From: Halorussus salinus
GTDB lineage: Archaea > Halobacteriota > Halobacteria > Halobacteriales > Haladaptataceae
DNA: 64,000 nucleotides
Reading direction: 5' to 3'
Assembly (NCBI RefSeq): GCF_004765815.2
Contig: NZ_ML974127.1
Span: forward strand, 1,521,203-1,585,202
Position numbers and translations under genes: made by a program. The number at the start of each line of letters is the position of its first letter. Position 1 is the first letter of the stretch. Of the stretch, positions 42,013 through 51,053 are shown in pieces. The notes under the pieces were generated by a model. That model ran no database searches. It was not told where the DNA came from and saw nothing but the letters and a program-made list of their open reading frames with translations.

Positions 42013-43602
42013 ATGTCGCAGGAGACCATCGACGTGGCCGAGGTGAGCGCCGGGAAAGGGGGCACCGCTGGCGACCCCGGCGACCCCGTCGAGTTGCCGG
42101 TCGTGGAAGTGTTGACTGGCAGAGCATTTATCACCGGAAAGTCCGGGTCCGGTAAGTCCAATACGATGAGCGTCGTGGCCGAGAAGCTCTTAGACGGTGG
42201 ATATCCGGTAATTCTCGTGGACACAGATGGTGAATATTACGGTCTCAAAGAAGAGTACGAACTTTTACACGCCGGAGCGGACGACGAGTGCGACATCCAA
42301 GTCAACCCCGAACACGCCGAGCGGCTGGCCTCGCTCGCGCTGGAGGACAACGTGCCCATCATCCTCGACGTGTCGGGGTACCTGAACGAGGAGGACGGCA
42401 AGGAACTCCTCAAGGCGGTCGCCCAACAGCTGTTCGCCAAGGAGAAGAAACTCAAGAAGCCGTTCCTGATGGTGGTCGAGGAGGTCCACGAGTACATCCC
42501 TGAAGGGGGCGGAATGGACGAGTGCGGGCGGATGCTCATCAAAATCGGTAAGCGCGGGCGCAAGCACGGACTCGGCATCGCGGGCATCAGCCAGCGCCCG
42601 GCCGACGTGAAGAAGGACTTCATCACGCAGTGCGACTGGCTGGTGTGGCACCGACTCACGTGGAACAACGACACGAACGTCGTGCGGCGCATTCTGGGGG
42701 GCGAGTACGCCGACGCAATCGAGGACATGGGCGACGGCGAGGCGTTCATGACGACCGACTGGTCCGAGGAGACCCGCCGGGTGAAGTTCCACCGCAAGCA
42801 GACGTTCGACGCCGGAGCGACGCCGGGGCTGGACGACTTCGAGCGTCCGGATTTGAAGTCCGTCAGCGACGACCTCGTGAGCGACCTGCGCCAGATAAGC
42901 GAGGAGGAGAGCCAGCGCGAGGACCGCATCGAGGAGTTACAGCAACAACTCCGCGAGAAGGAGAGCCACATCGAGGACCTCGAACGACAACTGGAGGAGG
43001 CCCGCGAGATGGAGGAGGTCGCCGACAAGTTCGCCAAGGCGATGCTCGACACCTCCCAGAACCGGCGCGCGAACCCCTACGTCGATACCGGCGGTCCGGC
43101 GATGCACGGCGGAAGCGCGCAGGCCCCGCAGGGCCACCGGACCGGCGAACAGGTGCAACAATCCGGCGAGCAGGCACAGCAGGCCAATCTGGGCGGCTTC
43201 GAGCAGGCCGAGGCGAGGGCGGCCGCGCCGACGGAGGCCGAGTCGGCGGACGCCGAGTCGAGCGACGACGCGAGCGGCGAGGAAACCCCAATCGACGCCA
43301 TCCGGACGGAACTCGACGACCTCGAACCGGTCGAGCGCGCGATGCTGGCCCACTACCTCCGGCAGGGTCCCGCGACTCCCGTCGAGACCCACGTCGCCGC
43401 TGGCGGCCCGGAGGACCGGGAACTCGCCTACAACCACAACCGCACCCTGCGCCAGCGCGGGTTCGTCCAGCACGCCGGGGGTGGCGAGTACGTCGCGGCC
43501 CTGCCGAGTCTGCTGGCGGCGCTGACCGACGGCGAGATGGACGACGACACCCGGAAAGAGGCCCTCGAAGCGGTCGCCGACGAGTTACCCGACGCGGAGT
43601 AG
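42013..43602 (+). CDS. HerA-like ATPase with coiled coil
   Basis: A 529-aa protein. The Walker A motif FITGKSGSGKSNTMSV is near residue 42, Walker B is FLMVVEEVHEYIP, and the arginine-rich GKRGRKHGLGIAGISQRPADV segment is typical of HerA/DUF87 DNA-pump ATPases. About 60 residues of coiled coil (near EESQREDRIEELQQQL) follow, then a Gln-rich linker and a C-terminal winged-helix-like domain (LEPVERAMLAHYLRQGPATP). HerA normally pairs with NurA; no NurA is nearby. This variant is probably a DNA-translocating or -remodelling ATPase, but the partner is unknown. Confidence 0.8.
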   Translation: MSQETIDVAEVSAGKGGTAGDPGDPVELPVVEVLTGRAFITGKSGSGKSNTMSVVAEKLLDGGYPVILVDTDGEYYGLKEEYELLHAGADDECDIQVNPEHAERLASLALEDNVPIILDVSGYLNEEDGKELLKAVAQQLFAKEKKLKKPFLMVVEEVHEYIPEGGGMDECGRMLIKIGKRGRKHGLGIAGISQRPADVKKDFITQCDWLVWHRLTWNNDTNVVRRILGGEYADAIEDMGDGEAFMTTDWSEETRRVKFHRKQTFDAGATPGLDDFERPDLKSVSDDLVSDLRQISEEESQREDRIEELQQQLREKESHIEDLERQLEEAREMEEVADKFAKAMLDTSQNRRANPYVDTGGPAMHGGSAQAPQGHRTGEQVQQSGEQAQQANLGGFEQAEARAAAPTEAESADAESSDDASGEETPIDAIRTELDDLEPVERAMLAHYLRQGPATPVETHVAAGGPEDRELAYNHNRTLRQRGFVQHAGGGEYVAALPSLLAALTDGEMDDDTRKEALEAVADELPDAE

Positions 43603-43759
43603 GGCGGTCGCGGAGTATAGCAGGCGTAGAGTGAGCCTTGATTGGTAAATGGTAACAACTAACGAACTGCGCGGCGAAGTGTCCCCGAAGTACTCGAGGA
43701 GAAGCTACGGAGGAGAGGCGTCGTCACGCCGAATCGAGTGCTTCGCCCGGAGGAGACCG

Positions 43760-44152
43760 ATGAAAGTAGCGAAAGAAGACATTCCGACCAAGATAGACAG
43801 CCCGGACGCTGTAGCTCAGCACCAGCCCGACTTCGGTGACGCGACCGACTACGGGGACATGGCCGCGGAACACTTCACGGTAGCGAACGGGACCGACCTC
43901 ACTCCGCTTCTGGAAGGTCTGGAGAACGACCTCTGCCAGTCGCCCCACTGGGGGTACGTGGTGAGCGGTGCGCTGACCGTCGCCTACGCCGACGGGAGCG
44001 AAGAAGCCGACGAGGGCGGTGACGTGTTCTACTGGCCGCCGGGACACACGGTCCGGGCCGACGAGGACGCGGAGTTCGTTCTCTTCAGTCCGCAACACGA
44101 ACACGGCGAAGTTCTCGACCACATTCAGCAGAAACTGGAGGGGAGTTCCTGA
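43760..44152 (+). CDS. Cupin-domain protein, 130 aa
   Basis: From the ATG at 43760 (MKVAKEDIPTKIDSPDAVAQ) the protein is a single cupin. The beta-barrel motifs are WGYVVSGALTVAYADG and GDVFYWPPGHTVRADEDAEFVLFSP, with HEHGEV after them. Metal ligands are partly present, but the usual G-x(5)-H-x-H is not complete, so a binding or sensory role is as likely as catalysis. A longer reading from 43649 adds an unrelated Arg-rich stretch. Confidence 0.7.
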   Translation: MKVAKEDIPTKIDSPDAVAQHQPDFGDATDYGDMAAEHFTVANGTDLTPLLEGLENDLCQSPHWGYVVSGALTVAYADGSEEADEGGDVFYWPPGHTVRADEDAEFVLFSPQHEHGEVLDHIQQKLEGSS

Positions 44153-44268
44153 GAGGTAGCTCCTCCGCTTCGTATTTCCGCTTCCTCGTGGCACCGGGTC
44201 GGTAACGGAGTCGCTGGCTCTGCGAGCGTGCTGTCCGATTTATAAGCCGTCCGCCTGAACGGTCTCCT

Positions 44269-44979
44269 ATGCCAACACGACGACGCCTCCTCGGTGCCAT
44301 CGGTGCCGCGGGCACGACCGCACTCGCGGGCTGTCAGGGAATTATCAAAGTCAGCGCGAGCGCAGACGCCTCACCCGCCGCAGTGGACGACTCCGCGGCC
44401 GACGACGCGGGGTTCACGCACGTCGAGACGAAACCGGACACGCTCGCGACCGAGGTGTCGGCGTTCCCCTACGTCGCGGACTTCGAGGCGACGTGGTGGC
44501 TCTCGCGCTATCGCAAGTCGGTCGGCGACGGCGGTCTCGCCCGGTTCGAGGTCCTGTCGTCGCCGACGAAGGAGGCGAAGGGCACGCAACTGAACCCGAT
44601 TTCGAGCTTCGAGTACGGCGCGCTCGTGACGACGTTCTCCACGAGTAGCGGCGAAGGCGCGGTCGGAAAGGCGTTCTCGTCGGTCCTCGGCGACGGCGAC
44701 TTCGCGGACGTGACCCGCGTCGAGACGACCGAGAGCGACCTGCTGGGCGAGTCCGCGGAGTTCGGCGTCTTCGACGCGACGTTCACCAGCGCGCGCGAAG
44801 GAAGCGACGAACCCGTCCCGGTCCGGGTCCTCCTCGCCGTCGCCGAGCGCGGCGGCGACGTGGTCGTGCCGGTCGGCGTCTACCCGCGCGAGCGAGACGA
44901 GTCCGACGCCATCTATCGGTTGGTCGAGGGTCTCGAACACCCCGCCGAGGAGTCCGACAGCGAAACGCAGTCCAACTGA
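44269..44979 (+). CDS. DUF6517-like lipoprotein
   Basis: A 236-aa protein with a twin-arginine-type signal (TRRRLLGAIGAAGTTALAG) and lipid Cys at 22. The mature part is mostly beta strands; near the middle is SKYGALV-type text (FEYGALVTTFSTSS) followed by the C-terminal VVVPVGVYP. It resembles the haloarchaeal DUF6517 family, whose role is unknown. The next gene begins 6 bases after its stop, so the two are probably co-transcribed. It would be displayed on the outer face of the membrane. Confidence 0.7.
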   Translation: MPTRRRLLGAIGAAGTTALAGCQGIIKVSASADASPAAVDDSAADDAGFTHVETKPDTLATEVSAFPYVADFEATWWLSRYRKSVGDGGLARFEVLSSPTKEAKGTQLNPISSFEYGALVTTFSTSSGEGAVGKAFSSVLGDGDFADVTRVETTESDLLGESAEFGVFDATFTSAREGSDEPVPVRVLLAVAERGGDVVVPVGVYPRERDESDAIYRLVEGLEHPAEESDSETQSN

Positions 44980-44984
44980 AGACG

Positions 44985-45371
44985 ATGCCACGACGACTAC
45001 GAGAGCGGTGGGGCTTCGACCGACGCCAGACGGCCGCGTTCGCGCTGCTCGGCGCTGTCCTCGTCGGCGCGCTCGTCGCGGGCGTCTCGAACGCCGACGG
45101 CCCGCTCGGACTCGCCAGAGCCGTCGTCATCGCGTGTTCGTTGCCGGTCGTGCTGGCCGCCCACCGACTGACGCATCTCTTCGAGGACGTGACCAGCCAA
45201 CAGGAAGGCGCGGTGATGCTAGTCGCTGGACTCGTGCTACTTGGCGGGATGACGCTTTTCGGCGACCGACCGGACGACGAGTTCCTGCTCGCGCTCGGTG
45301 CGTACTGTCTCCTCGGCGTCGCGCAGTTGCTCCGGCCGTACGTGCGGTCGTTGCGCGACGACGAGCGATGA
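44985..45371 (+). CDS. Small membrane protein, 128 aa
   Basis: Four predicted membrane helices: TAAFALLGAVLVGALVAGV, VVIACSLPVVLAAHRL, EGAVMLVAGLVLLGGMTLF and LLALGAYCLLGVAQLL. Short charged loops join them. No motif points to a function. It starts 6 bases after the DUF6517-like gene and is probably its operon partner. Confidence 0.6.
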   Translation: MPRRLRERWGFDRRQTAAFALLGAVLVGALVAGVSNADGPLGLARAVVIACSLPVVLAAHRLTHLFEDVTSQQEGAVMLVAGLVLLGGMTLFGDRPDDEFLLALGAYCLLGVAQLLRPYVRSLRDDER

Positions 45372-45411
45372 GGATGGCCGAGCCTTTTACGCTTCCCCGC
45401 GGAGAGTCCGT

Positions 45412-45687
45412 ATGAACAAACTCGCGGACGCGGGCGAGGACCGGTGGCGTCTCCCACAGCACGCCTACGTCGTCGTCTACGACGAGCGCGAGACCGAACT
45501 GCTGACCATCTACGACTGCGGCGCGGCCCAGAAACCGCCCTCGGCCCGGATACTCGGCAATCTCGTCCGAGTGCGTCCCGACCACGAGTTGGAGAACACC
45601 CCCACCGGCTACGTGGTCCGGATGCGCGAGGAGTCCGTCCTCGAAAAGCAGGACGACGACCACTGGATTATCCTCGAAGGCGAGTAG
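45412..45687 (+). CDS. Conserved hypothetical protein, 91 aa
   Basis: The ATG at 45412 gives MNKLADAGEDRWRLPQHAYV. The protein is mainly beta strands (YVVVYDERETELLTIYD, YVVRMREESVLEK) with an acidic end. It has no metal or nucleotide motif. A segment PPSARILGNLVRV could form a small barrel. Not a family I can name. Confidence 0.55.
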   Translation: MNKLADAGEDRWRLPQHAYVVVYDERETELLTIYDCGAAQKPPSARILGNLVRVRPDHELENTPTGYVVRMREESVLEKQDDDHWIILEGE

Positions 45688-46064
45688 AGCGTATTCATCC
45701 GGAGGAGTGACAGATTTGTTCGCGGTGACGGTAATCGAATTAGCGAACCGCACGCCACGAATCGCACCACGACCACGAATCGCACCGTGACCGTGAACCG
45801 TGGCGTGACAGCAAACCCCACCGCGAACATCCCCGATGCCGACTCGAAGGAGTTGACCGCCCCGCACAGCACCGCGCCGCACCGCGACCGCGGGCCACAC
45901 CCTCCCCAACCGATTGCGGTCCTCGGTCGCTTCGCTCCCTGTGGTCCTCATCCCTCGCACGACGATGACGCGGCCACTTCGGGCCGCGCCAGCGCGCGCC
46001 GGGTCTTGGTGTAGTCGGACACGAATCGCGGAACGTTCGCCTCTGGACGGTCAGTCGCCCGAAC
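45688..46064. other. Spacer with short direct repeats, no gene seen
   Basis: About 377 bases without a convincing gene. Near 45765-45800 the sequence cacgaatcgcacc occurs twice about 20 bases apart, inside a run of related C/G-rich words. The remainder is G/C-rich with no coding frame. It resembles the other short-repeat spacers in the window. Confidence 0.55.
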
Positions 46065-47930
46065 TCAGACGTGTTCGTCCAAGAACGCCGCGATTTTCTC
46101 GAACATCTCGACGCGATTGCCGAGTTTCGTGGTGTGGTGGCCCTCGTCCTCGAAGACCAGCGTCTCGACCGGCACGCCCTGCGACCGGACCTCCTCGGCG
46201 ATTTGGCGGGCCTCGCCGACCGGGACGCGGGGGTCGTTCGCGCCGTGCTGGACGAAGAGGGGACACCGAATCTCGTCGGCCGAGTGGATGGGACTGATGG
46301 ACGCCAGCAAGTCGCGGTCGTCGGCCAGCGAGCCGTACTCGGCTTCCCGGTGGGAGCGCCGCCAGTCGCCCGTGTTTTCGAGGAACGTGACCCAGTTGGC
46401 GATGCCCACGAAGTCCACCGCGGCGGCCCAGAGGTCCGGGTACTCCGTGATGGCCGAGAGAACCATGAATCCGCCGTAGGAGCGACCGTAGGCGACCACG
46501 CCCTCGGAGTCGATTTCGGGCCGGTCGGCCAGCCACTCGACGGCCGCCGCGATGTCCCGCACCGAGTCCATGCGCTTGTCCACGTCGTCGAGCGCGGCGT
46601 ACGCCTTCCCGTAGCCCGACGACCCCCGGACGTTCGGTTCGAAGACGGCGTAGCCCGCGTCCAGCAGGTACTGGCGGATGGGTCGGAACCACGGCCGACG
46701 CTGGTGGTGCGGGCCGCCGTGTACGTCCACGACGACGGGGACATCGGTCTCCTCGGACCCCGATTCTACGCCGTCGGGGAGCGTGAAGTACGCCGGAATC
46801 TGCCTTCCGTCGAACGTCTCGTAGCGCACGAGGTCCGGCGAATCGTAGGCGTCCAACGCGACGCCGCCCGGCGAGGGTCGCGTCCAGCGTTCGGCGGACA
46901 CGGAACCGGTCTCCGCCGACACGCCCTCGGGCAGGTCCGCGACGAAGATAGAGTGGTTCAGGTCCGGCGTCGAGACGGTCGCGGCGACGCGCTCGCCCGC
47001 CGGGCCGACCGCGAGGTCGTGGACCACGCCGTCGGGGATTTCGGCGGCCGCGAGCGAGCCGTCGGCGAACGACGAGTCTCCGGTGTCGGTCGCGTCACTG
47101 AGTCGCCCGACGCGCAACTCCGAGTAGCCGTCTACGTTCCGGGTCAGCGCGAGAAGGCCCGACTCGGCGTCGAGGGCGAACCGGTCGATGCTCCACTCGC
47201 CGCCGGAGACGACCGTCTCGACGGCGAGCGAGTCGAGGTCGATGCGGACCAGTTCTTTCGCGTCGGCGTTGGCGTCGCTCAGGCAGTAGACCGCGTCACC
47301 GTCGGAACCGAACGCTGGCTGGCGGTAGCGGACGTGGCCGTCGTGGGGCGTAACGTGGCGGCGCTCGCCGGTCTCGGCGTTCACCACGTAGAGGTCGTCG
47401 TCGGAACTCGCGCGCGAGCGCCGGACGACGAGGCGGTCGCCGTCCCACGCCTCGACTTCGAGGAAGCCCTCCTCGTCGCTCTCGGCGACGAGTTCCGGGT
47501 CGCCGCCGTCCGCGGCGTCGCCGCCCACGTCCATCGCGTACACGTCGAATCGCGCGGCGTCGTCCCGGTTGGCGGCGAAGGCGATGCGGTCGCCGTCGGG
47601 GTGCCACGCGCCCCAACTGTGGATGGCGTCGGGGTCGTCGGTCAACTGCTCGACGGCGTTGGTCGCGGGGTTGAGGCGGAACAGTTGGTCGTGTTCGTCC
47701 GCTCCGGCGTCCTTCCCGAAGACGACCGCGCCGCCCGCTGGCGACCACGAGACGAACGAGACCCGTTCGTCGTAGAAGGTGCGCTGGCGCGGCCATCCGG
47801 CGGCCTCCTCGGCGGTCCAGACCTGCGCCGTGCCGGTCGTGTCGGCGAGAAACGCGATTCGACCGTCGGGCGAGAGCGTCGGCGCTACCGTCCGTCGCGC
47901 GGTGAAGTACCGCTTGACGTTCTCTGTCAC
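46065..47930 (-). CDS. S9-family prolyl oligopeptidase-like serine peptidase
   Basis: The GTG at 47930 gives a 621-aa protein. Residues about 1-370 form a beta-propeller of repeated strands with D-G-D-x-I/V words (WHPDGDRIAFAAN, FGSDGDAVYCLS). Residues about 375-621 form an alpha/beta hydrolase. The catalytic triad is Ser484 (YGRSYGGF), Asp566 (HGANDPRVP) and His598 (DEGHHTTK). Substrates are short peptides that can enter the propeller pore. There is no signal peptide, so it probably acts in the cytoplasm. A long upstream extension of the frame looks non-coding. Confidence 0.85.
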   Translation of the reverse strand: MTENVKRYFTARRTVAPTLSPDGRIAFLADTTGTAQVWTAEEAAGWPRQRTFYDERVSFVSWSPAGGAVVFGKDAGADEHDQLFRLNPATNAVEQLTDDPDAIHSWGAWHPDGDRIAFAANRDDAARFDVYAMDVGGDAADGGDPELVAESDEEGFLEVEAWDGDRLVVRRSRASSDDDLYVVNAETGERRHVTPHDGHVRYRQPAFGSDGDAVYCLSDANADAKELVRIDLDSLAVETVVSGGEWSIDRFALDAESGLLALTRNVDGYSELRVGRLSDATDTGDSSFADGSLAAAEIPDGVVHDLAVGPAGERVAATVSTPDLNHSIFVADLPEGVSAETGSVSAERWTRPSPGGVALDAYDSPDLVRYETFDGRQIPAYFTLPDGVESGSEETDVPVVVDVHGGPHHQRRPWFRPIRQYLLDAGYAVFEPNVRGSSGYGKAYAALDDVDKRMDSVRDIAAAVEWLADRPEIDSEGVVAYGRSYGGFMVLSAITEYPDLWAAAVDFVGIANWVTFLENTGDWRRSHREAEYGSLADDRDLLASISPIHSADEIRCPLFVQHGANDPRVPVGEARQIAEEVRSQGVPVETLVFEDEGHHTTKLGNRVEMFEKIAAFLDEHV

Positions 47931-48127
47931 GATTCCGGACTCTCGGCGAGCGCAGTTCAACCTGTGGATTGCGGAAGGGGCGTCGGGTTCGGCCGGGCGC
48001 GGCCGGGCGGGTCGCCCGGTTGCGCTCGGTGACACGTCCCACCGCGGATACGCTCGACCGTCCATCCGCCAAAGATACGCTCGGTAACACGGACTATCGC
48101 AAACGCTCGCCGACACGCCCACCATCG

Positions 48128-48262
48128 GGTGGGATAAAGGGGCCGCCCGCTCGCGTTCAGTTCAGTCACCTCAGCGACCACTATCCGCGCCGGGCGGTGC
48201 GGAGAGGCGCGGATATGTCGCTGAGCGACCGCGAGCGGGCGGGGGCTTTCGAGGCGTTCATC
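48128..48262 (+). repeat. Dispersed repeat, left copy
   Basis: A G/C-rich element containing AAAGGGGCCGCCCG and a 37-base block at 48224-48260 that begins AGCGACCGCGAGCGG and ends GAGGCGTTCA. The same 37 bases occur inverted at 49240-49276, on the far side of tpiA. The element can be read as a short protein (DRERAGAFEAF), but this is a by-product. No gene is visible in the rest of 47931-48374, apart from an AT-rich stretch near 48340 that could serve tpiA termination. Confidence 0.75.
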
Positions 48263-48374
48263 GCGACGACTCTCGACGGTCGGTTACACATCGCAACTCA
48301 CGGGAAGATACCTCCACCCACTCTTACGCAGCATAAAGGAAATCAAAAGAAATAAAAATATTTCTAAAGCGTGA

Positions 48375-49019
48375 CTACAGCGGGGCGACCAAATCTTCGA
48401 GCGCCGCCTTCGGGTCGTCGGCCTTCGCCACGCCGCTGGCCAGCAGGACGCCCTCGGCACCGAGGTCTTGGGCGGCGGTCAGGTCCTCGCCGGTCGAGAT
48501 GCCCGCGCCGCAGTAGACCGCCACGGAATCGTCGGCCTCCTCGGCCGCTTCCACGGCGTCGGTCACGATGTCGGGGTCGGCCTTGCTGACCGGCGTGCCG
48601 GTGCCGATGAGTTCCGGCGGTTCGACCGCCACGGCGTCGGGACCGAGACCCGCGACGGCACCGATTTGCTCGGGGTTGTTCGCGCAGACGCAGGTTTCGA
48701 GACCGACGCGCTCGGCGGCCGCGAGCGCGGCGTCGATGTCCGCGAGTTTGAGGCGGCGCTCGGAGTGGTTGAGCATCGTCCCGGTCGCACCCGCCTCGGC
48801 GGCGGCCTCCGCGAGCGTCGAACCGGTGTGACTGCCGTGTTCGACCGCGCTGACGTGCTGTGCCCACGTCTCAACGCCCGTCTCGGCGACGCGTTCGAGG
48901 AGCGCCGCCTGCGGCGCGACGGCGATGGGAACGCCGGACTCCTCGCTCACGTCGCGCGCGGCGGTGGCGACTTCGACCGAATCGCAGGGGTAGGCCTTGA
49001 GGTTGACGACGACTTTCAT
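48375..49019 (-). CDS. tpiA: Triosephosphate isomerase
   Basis: A 214-aa archaeal-type TIM, shorter than bacterial enzymes (about 250 aa) and expected to form tetramers. The start VVVNLKAYP holds the substrate Lys; [13 protein letters not shown] supplies the electrophilic His; [11 protein letters not shown] contains the catalytic-base Glu followed by the mobile loop; VYCGAGIS and [10 protein letters not shown] form the phosphate-binding loops. It interconverts glyceraldehyde-3-phosphate and dihydroxyacetone phosphate. It is transcribed alone and is flanked by inverted copies of a dispersed repeat. Confidence 0.95.
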   Translation of the reverse strand: MKVVVNLKAYPCDSVEVATAARDVSEESGVPIAVAPQAALLERVAETGVETWAQHVSAVEHGSHTGSTLAEAAAEAGATGTMLNHSERRLKLADIDAALAAAERVGLETCVCANNPEQIGAVAGLGPDAVAVEPPELIGTGTPVSKADPDIVTDAVEAAEEADDSVAVYCGAGISTGEDLTAAQDLGAEGVLLASGVAKADDPKAALEDLVAPL

Positions 49020-49168
49020 ACCCCGAGTGTTCGTCGGGCCGGACTAATAGGTTGCGAGAACAGCTAGGCACGACCGTCGAAAGGAACTCAGAGAGGAGCG
49101 TGTAGAAAGTCTCCCGTTCGATACAAATTGGATTCGACTCCGGAGTGGCCGTCAGAGCCGAAACGACG

Positions 49169-49383
49169 AACGCCTCGAAAGCCCCGCCCGCTACGCAAAG
49201 ATAGAAATCTCGTGGAAACGGCCGTAGGAATCGTGATGGTGAACGCCTCGAAAGCCCCCGCCCGCTCGCGGTCGCTGGCCGACATATCTTCGGCGCGGCC
49301 CTCGCTTCGCTCGGGCCACGCCTCGATAGCGGTCGGCCAGACGACTGTATAAACGCGACCGGGCGGCCCCTTTCAGTCCACCC
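49169..49383 (-). repeat. Dispersed repeat, right copies
   Basis: One near-full copy at 49240-49383, inverted relative to 48128-48262, contains the same 37-base block and the CGGGCGGCCCCTTT end. A shorter partial copy (GAACGCCTCGAAAGCCCCGCCCGCT) lies at 49169-49193. Just beyond, a 20-base sequence beginning GTCGGTTGCGG recurs at 49389 and 49443. No protein-coding gene is seen between 49020 and 49505. Confidence 0.75.
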
Positions 49384-49505
49384 ACACGGTCGGTTGCGGA
49401 GTCGAGCGTCTGCCGGTGGAGTGCGTCACCGAGCGCAGTCCCGTCGGTTGCGGAGTCGAGCGCACGCCGCGGTGGTCGGTCGGCCGAGCGTTCGTGAGTC
49501 GGTCG

Positions 49506-50033
49506 TCAGTCCTTGCGCTTCACCACGTCGCCGAGGGTGTACTCGCCGGTGGAACTGCCGCCGCTCCACTCCTCGTCGTCGTCGGCGGACCCGCCCGCGC
49601 TCAGCGAAATGTCGAGTTCGCGTTCGAGTTTGGTCTGGACCTCGTCGCTCGGGAGCACGTCGCCCCGTTCGAGTTTCCGGATGAGGCTGGCCTTCTCGTT
49701 GAGTTCGTCCGCGAGGTCCTCCTGACTCATCCCGGTGTTCTCGCGGGCCTTCCGGATGCGGTCGTCGTAGTCTTGGGCGAGTTCGTCCATGTCGTCGAAC
49801 ATGTCCGAGCGCCGCGATTGGGAGGAGCTAGAGGACGTACTCGACGACGACGAGGAGGAACTGCTGGAAGACGACGAACTGGTCGAGTACTTCGTAGACG
49901 AAGAACTAGCGTCTTGAGTCTTGACCTCGGTCCCGAACTCCGAGCAGTTGTCGCAAACGTCCAGCTCGGCCCCCTCAACCTTGATAGTCTTGGGAGAACT
50001 CGTCTCGGCACCGCACATCTCACACTGAACCAT
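49506..50033 (-). CDS. mbf1: Archaeal multiprotein bridging factor 1 (aMBF1)
   Basis: The ATG at 50033 gives a 175-aa protein. Residues 1-35 are a zinc ribbon (Cys4, Cys7, Cys27, Cys30). A Ser-rich linker of about 30 residues, with runs of up to 14 Ser, follows. Residues about 95-150 are an HTH_3 domain (RKARENTGMSQEDLADELNEKASLIRKLERGDVLPS, in two helices). aMBF1 binds ribosomes in archaea. The Ser run is encoded by mixed AGC/TCG/TCC codons, so it is not a simple repeat. It is the first gene after the dispersed repeats. Confidence 0.9.
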   Translation of the reverse strand: MVQCEMCGAETSSPKTIKVEGAELDVCDNCSEFGTEVKTQDASSSSTKYSTSSSSSSSSSSSSSSTSSSSSQSRRSDMFDDMDELAQDYDDRIRKARENTGMSQEDLADELNEKASLIRKLERGDVLPSDEVQTKLERELDISLSAGGSADDDEEWSGGSSTGEYTLGDVVKRKD

Positions 50034-50113
50034 GCCAGAGGGTAGTCTGTCGGCGCTCTTAAATTCCACGCCGCGAGAATCGCCGAGCGGCGGCGAGATT
50101 CGAGCCCACCGCG

Positions 50114-50368
50114 CTACAGCACGCGGTCGTCGTCGCTCTTGTCACGGAGATAGCCGAAGCCCTGCTTGACCTCGCCGTCGCGCTCGAAGTACTTGAGAAT
50201 CCGGCGACACCGTTCGCGCGAGAGGCGGGTCTCGCGGCTCAACTCGAACAGCGAGTCTACTTCTTCGGCCACTTCGAGGAACTCGTCCATCTCGATGTGA
50301 CTGTTCGCTGGTAGGATGTCGTCCAACTCGACGTTGATACCCGATTCGCCCGGACGTTCGTCCGTCAT
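50114..50368 (-). CDS. Small helix-turn-helix-like protein, 84 aa
   Basis: The ATG at 50368 gives MTDERPGESGINVELDDILP. Predicted helices are EFLEVAEEVDSLFEL, then RLSRERCRRILKYFE, resembling a winged helix where the second helix contacts DNA, and a final strand KQGFGYLRDK. A GTG at 50398 would add ten residues. It lies between mbf1 and the hisC operon on the same strand. Its role is unknown; a DNA-binding regulator is plausible. Confidence 0.6.
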   Translation of the reverse strand: MTDERPGESGINVELDDILPANSHIEMDEFLEVAEEVDSLFELSRETRLSRERCRRILKYFERDGEVKQGFGYLRDKSDDDRVL

Positions 50369-50432
50369 TACTCTTTGGACTCCGGTTTGTTTTGACACTA
50401 TCCGGGTTGAAAAAGGTGACTGAACCGTCGGG

Positions 50433-51041
50433 TCACGCCAGCGCCCGCCACGAGTAGTAGAACCGCTGGAGGGCGGTGAAGTGGCCGACCACGGCGAAGA
50501 CGACGAGCAACCACGCGACCACCGAGAGACCCGCGGGCGTCGCCGTCACGAAGGCCGCGAGCGCGCCCGTCACGCCGATGAGCGCGAGGCGGTCGGCCCG
50601 CCCGAGGAGGCCGCCGTACACGCGGTCGAGTCCGACCGCTTGGGCCTGCGTGCCCAGATACGAGGTCATCAGCACGCCCGTCACGGCGGCGAGACCGAGG
50701 GCGTACCGGCCGAGTCCGGCCGCGAGACCCGAGATGACCACGATGTCGGCGTACCGGTCCAGCACGTGGTCGAGCAGGTCGCCCGCCTTCGAGTCGGTGC
50801 CGAGTTCGCGGGCCAGCGCGCCGTCGAGCAGGTCGAGCCAGCCGTTGAGGAAGACGAGGACCGCTCCGGCGAGATACCAGAGCGGTTCGTCCCCGCCCAG
50901 ATAGAACGCGCCGCCAGCGCCCCCGGCGAGTACGAACGCGACGACGCTCACCGAATCGGGCGTCAGGCCGAGTCTGGTCGAGAGCGAGACGAACGGGTCG
51001 AGCATCCGGTCGGCGACGTGTCGGAACTGGTCTAAAGTCAT
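50433..51041 (-). CDS. CDP-alcohol phosphatidyltransferase-family protein
   Basis: A 202-aa membrane enzyme with about six helices. The signature D-x2-D-G-x2-A-R-x8-G-x3-D-x3-D is complete (Asp70, Asp73, Gly74, Ala77, Arg78, Gly87, Asp91, Asp95), the site that binds CDP-linked lipid and metal. In archaea this family makes archaetidyl lipids from CDP-archaeol and an alcohol such as inositol phosphate or glycerol phosphate; the acceptor is not decided here. It is the last of three genes read from hisC through the adenylate-kinase-like gene. Confidence 0.85.
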   Translation of the reverse strand: MTLDQFRHVADRMLDPFVSLSTRLGLTPDSVSVVAFVLAGGAGGAFYLGGDEPLWYLAGAVLVFLNGWLDLLDGALARELGTDSKAGDLLDHVLDRYADIVVISGLAAGLGRYALGLAAVTGVLMTSYLGTQAQAVGLDRVYGGLLGRADRLALIGVTGALAAFVTATPAGLSVVAWLLVVFAVVGHFTALQRFYYSWRALA

Positions 51042-51053
51042 CGTATCAGCACC

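Noticed and set aside
48214..48355. Small protein starting SDRERAGAFEAF, seen also inverted at 49088-49285
   Set aside because: It is the translation of a dispersed DNA repeat. The similarity ends with the repeat, and the downstream residues differ.
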